Below are positions 63,189 through 64,000 of a stretch of 64,000 bases of DNA, one piece after another. Source of the DNA: Hemerocallis citrina (Eukaryota; Streptophyta; Magnoliopsida; Asparagales; Asphodelaceae); assembly GCA_017893485.1 (NCBI GenBank), contig CM030360.1, positions 5,754,467 to 5,818,466 on the forward strand, written 5' to 3'. A program made the translations under genes and the position numbers. The notes under the pieces are model-generated. The model ran no database searches. It had not been told where the DNA came from and saw only the letters and a program-made list of their open reading frames with translations. The first letter of the stretch is position 1, and each line of letters starts with the position of its first letter.

Positions 63189-64000
63189 CTGAGGCCCAGC
63201 AAATAATGTAAGTATACCAACTCATATCATTCATAAGCTTTACAATACCAGTAAGCTCAATAGTACAATAATAATAATCATATGAACAATAATAGAATGA
63301 ATAACCAACATTTGAGATATAAAAACATATAGAATGCCGAGAATACACAATGCAATAGCAATACGTCAAAATCCTTCAGTGTCTCGTCATCTGTACCTAT
63401 AAACAATAACTCAAAAGAAGGATGGAGAGTACACATGAGAGAAAGCTACGGGCCGCAAGTAGTAGCAAGCAGTTAAACAGTAAAAGGACGATGTAACAGG
63501 AACAAGTAATTGGAACGATATCAGGGTCAATAAACAACAGACGATAACATTGATCAAGAGAGCAGGGGTCGGTAAACAATAGTCAATAATGCAATGATCG
63601 ATACAGTAATCAATAAAGCAATGATCAGTAACCAATATTCAATAATCAATGATCGATAAACAGTAAACAATGATTGATAATGCAAGTGTTGATGCTTAGT
63701 GTTATTCTTATGTCTATCAATCTATCTAATGCACGCAATCCTGCGTCCCATACCACATGTTCGGGTACATAAAATCAAGTGAAAGTTTCGACTATCGTGG
63801 TGGATCTTATAGGGTCGTGTACTCGGCAACAGTAAACAGTAATCAGTAACAGTGCAGTACACGATAGTTGGGATACAGTAGTCAGTAATCCGCAATCAAT
63901 CGATAAAATAGTAATCAGTATCAGTAATCAGTACGGGAAACATGGGTCCCTCCTCCGAGTACAGTCTCCTATAATATTCACTACTAAGTCGTTTCTCTTT
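63145..64000 (+). repeat. LTR-X copy C, left part (runs off the window)
   Basis: Starts 'TCATGCCCCCTTTCCCG', continues 'gaggcccagcaaataatg', 'gggccgcaagtagtag.caagc', 'ttatagggtcgtg.actc' and an ACAGTAAT-rich tract (63820-63930), in the order seen at 24358-25300. The right end is outside the window. Confidence 0.55.

Overview
This is a repeat-dense stretch of plant nuclear DNA, most likely from an angiosperm and probably a eudicot. The evidence is a coiled-coil NB-ARC-LRR resistance-type gene, class IV HD-Zip remnants, GT-AG introns, an AT-rich background and several plant-specific LTR retrotransposon lineages (Tekay, Athila, TAT). The only apparently intact host gene is the NLR at 9.6-13 kb. 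Nearly everything else is a transposable element or its debris.

Layout. 0-9.5 kb: small DNA transposons and gene fragments. These are Helitron-like elements (1138-1429, 3067-3302, 8884-9078), a Harbinger-like MITE with a TAA duplication (1768-2927), a chimeric HD-Zip IV/protein-kinase pseudogene (5915-7499) whose intron holds a tRNA-derived SINE (6945-7187), a TTA-flanked element with an internal palindrome array (7794-8402) and a 197-bp hAT element (8532-8728). 9.6-16.4 kb: the NLR, followed by three to four degenerate copies of a 3'-exon-like block. 16.6-27.3 kb: a possible solo Copia LTR, a 5'-truncated LINE (19086-19963), old copies of a long LTR-like repeat (called LTR-X here) and an array of nine palindromes (23963-24334).

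27.3-49 kb: a Tekay/Del chromovirus on the minus strand (27349-48993). Its right-hand (5') LTR was split by an Athila element, also on the minus strand (36810-46675). The Tekay copy has two tRNA-like modules in each LTR, an extra coiled-coil ORF before gag, and a frame change at the gag/protease junction that coincides with an 89-nt GT-AG intron candidate. 49.4-51 kb: a hAT-like element with GGGTCC-type ends. 52.4-62.5 kb: a TAT-lineage element on the plus strand (52371-62508). Its two 771-bp LTRs look identical. It has lost most of gag but carries a four-exon antisense gene with its own TATA box and an 88-bp minisatellite. It sits inside another palindrome-array element whose promoter and ORF start survive at 62.5-63.2 kb. 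That ORF is in turn cut by another LTR-X copy.

Reading the LTR pairs by eye gives an insertion order: Tekay oldest (about 1.7% divergence over the part compared), Athila next (about 0.6%), TAT youngest (no differences seen). The most unusual signals are: (i) four arrays of about 20-bp palindromes with unrelated sequences, two of them directly upstream of ORF-like sequence; (ii) the Tekay gag/pro intron; (iii) a palindrome, CAGTCGACTG, scattered through the coding and non-coding parts of the Athila copy; (iv) the paired Pol III-like modules in the Tekay LTR. All assignments come from reading the sequence. No database search was possible.
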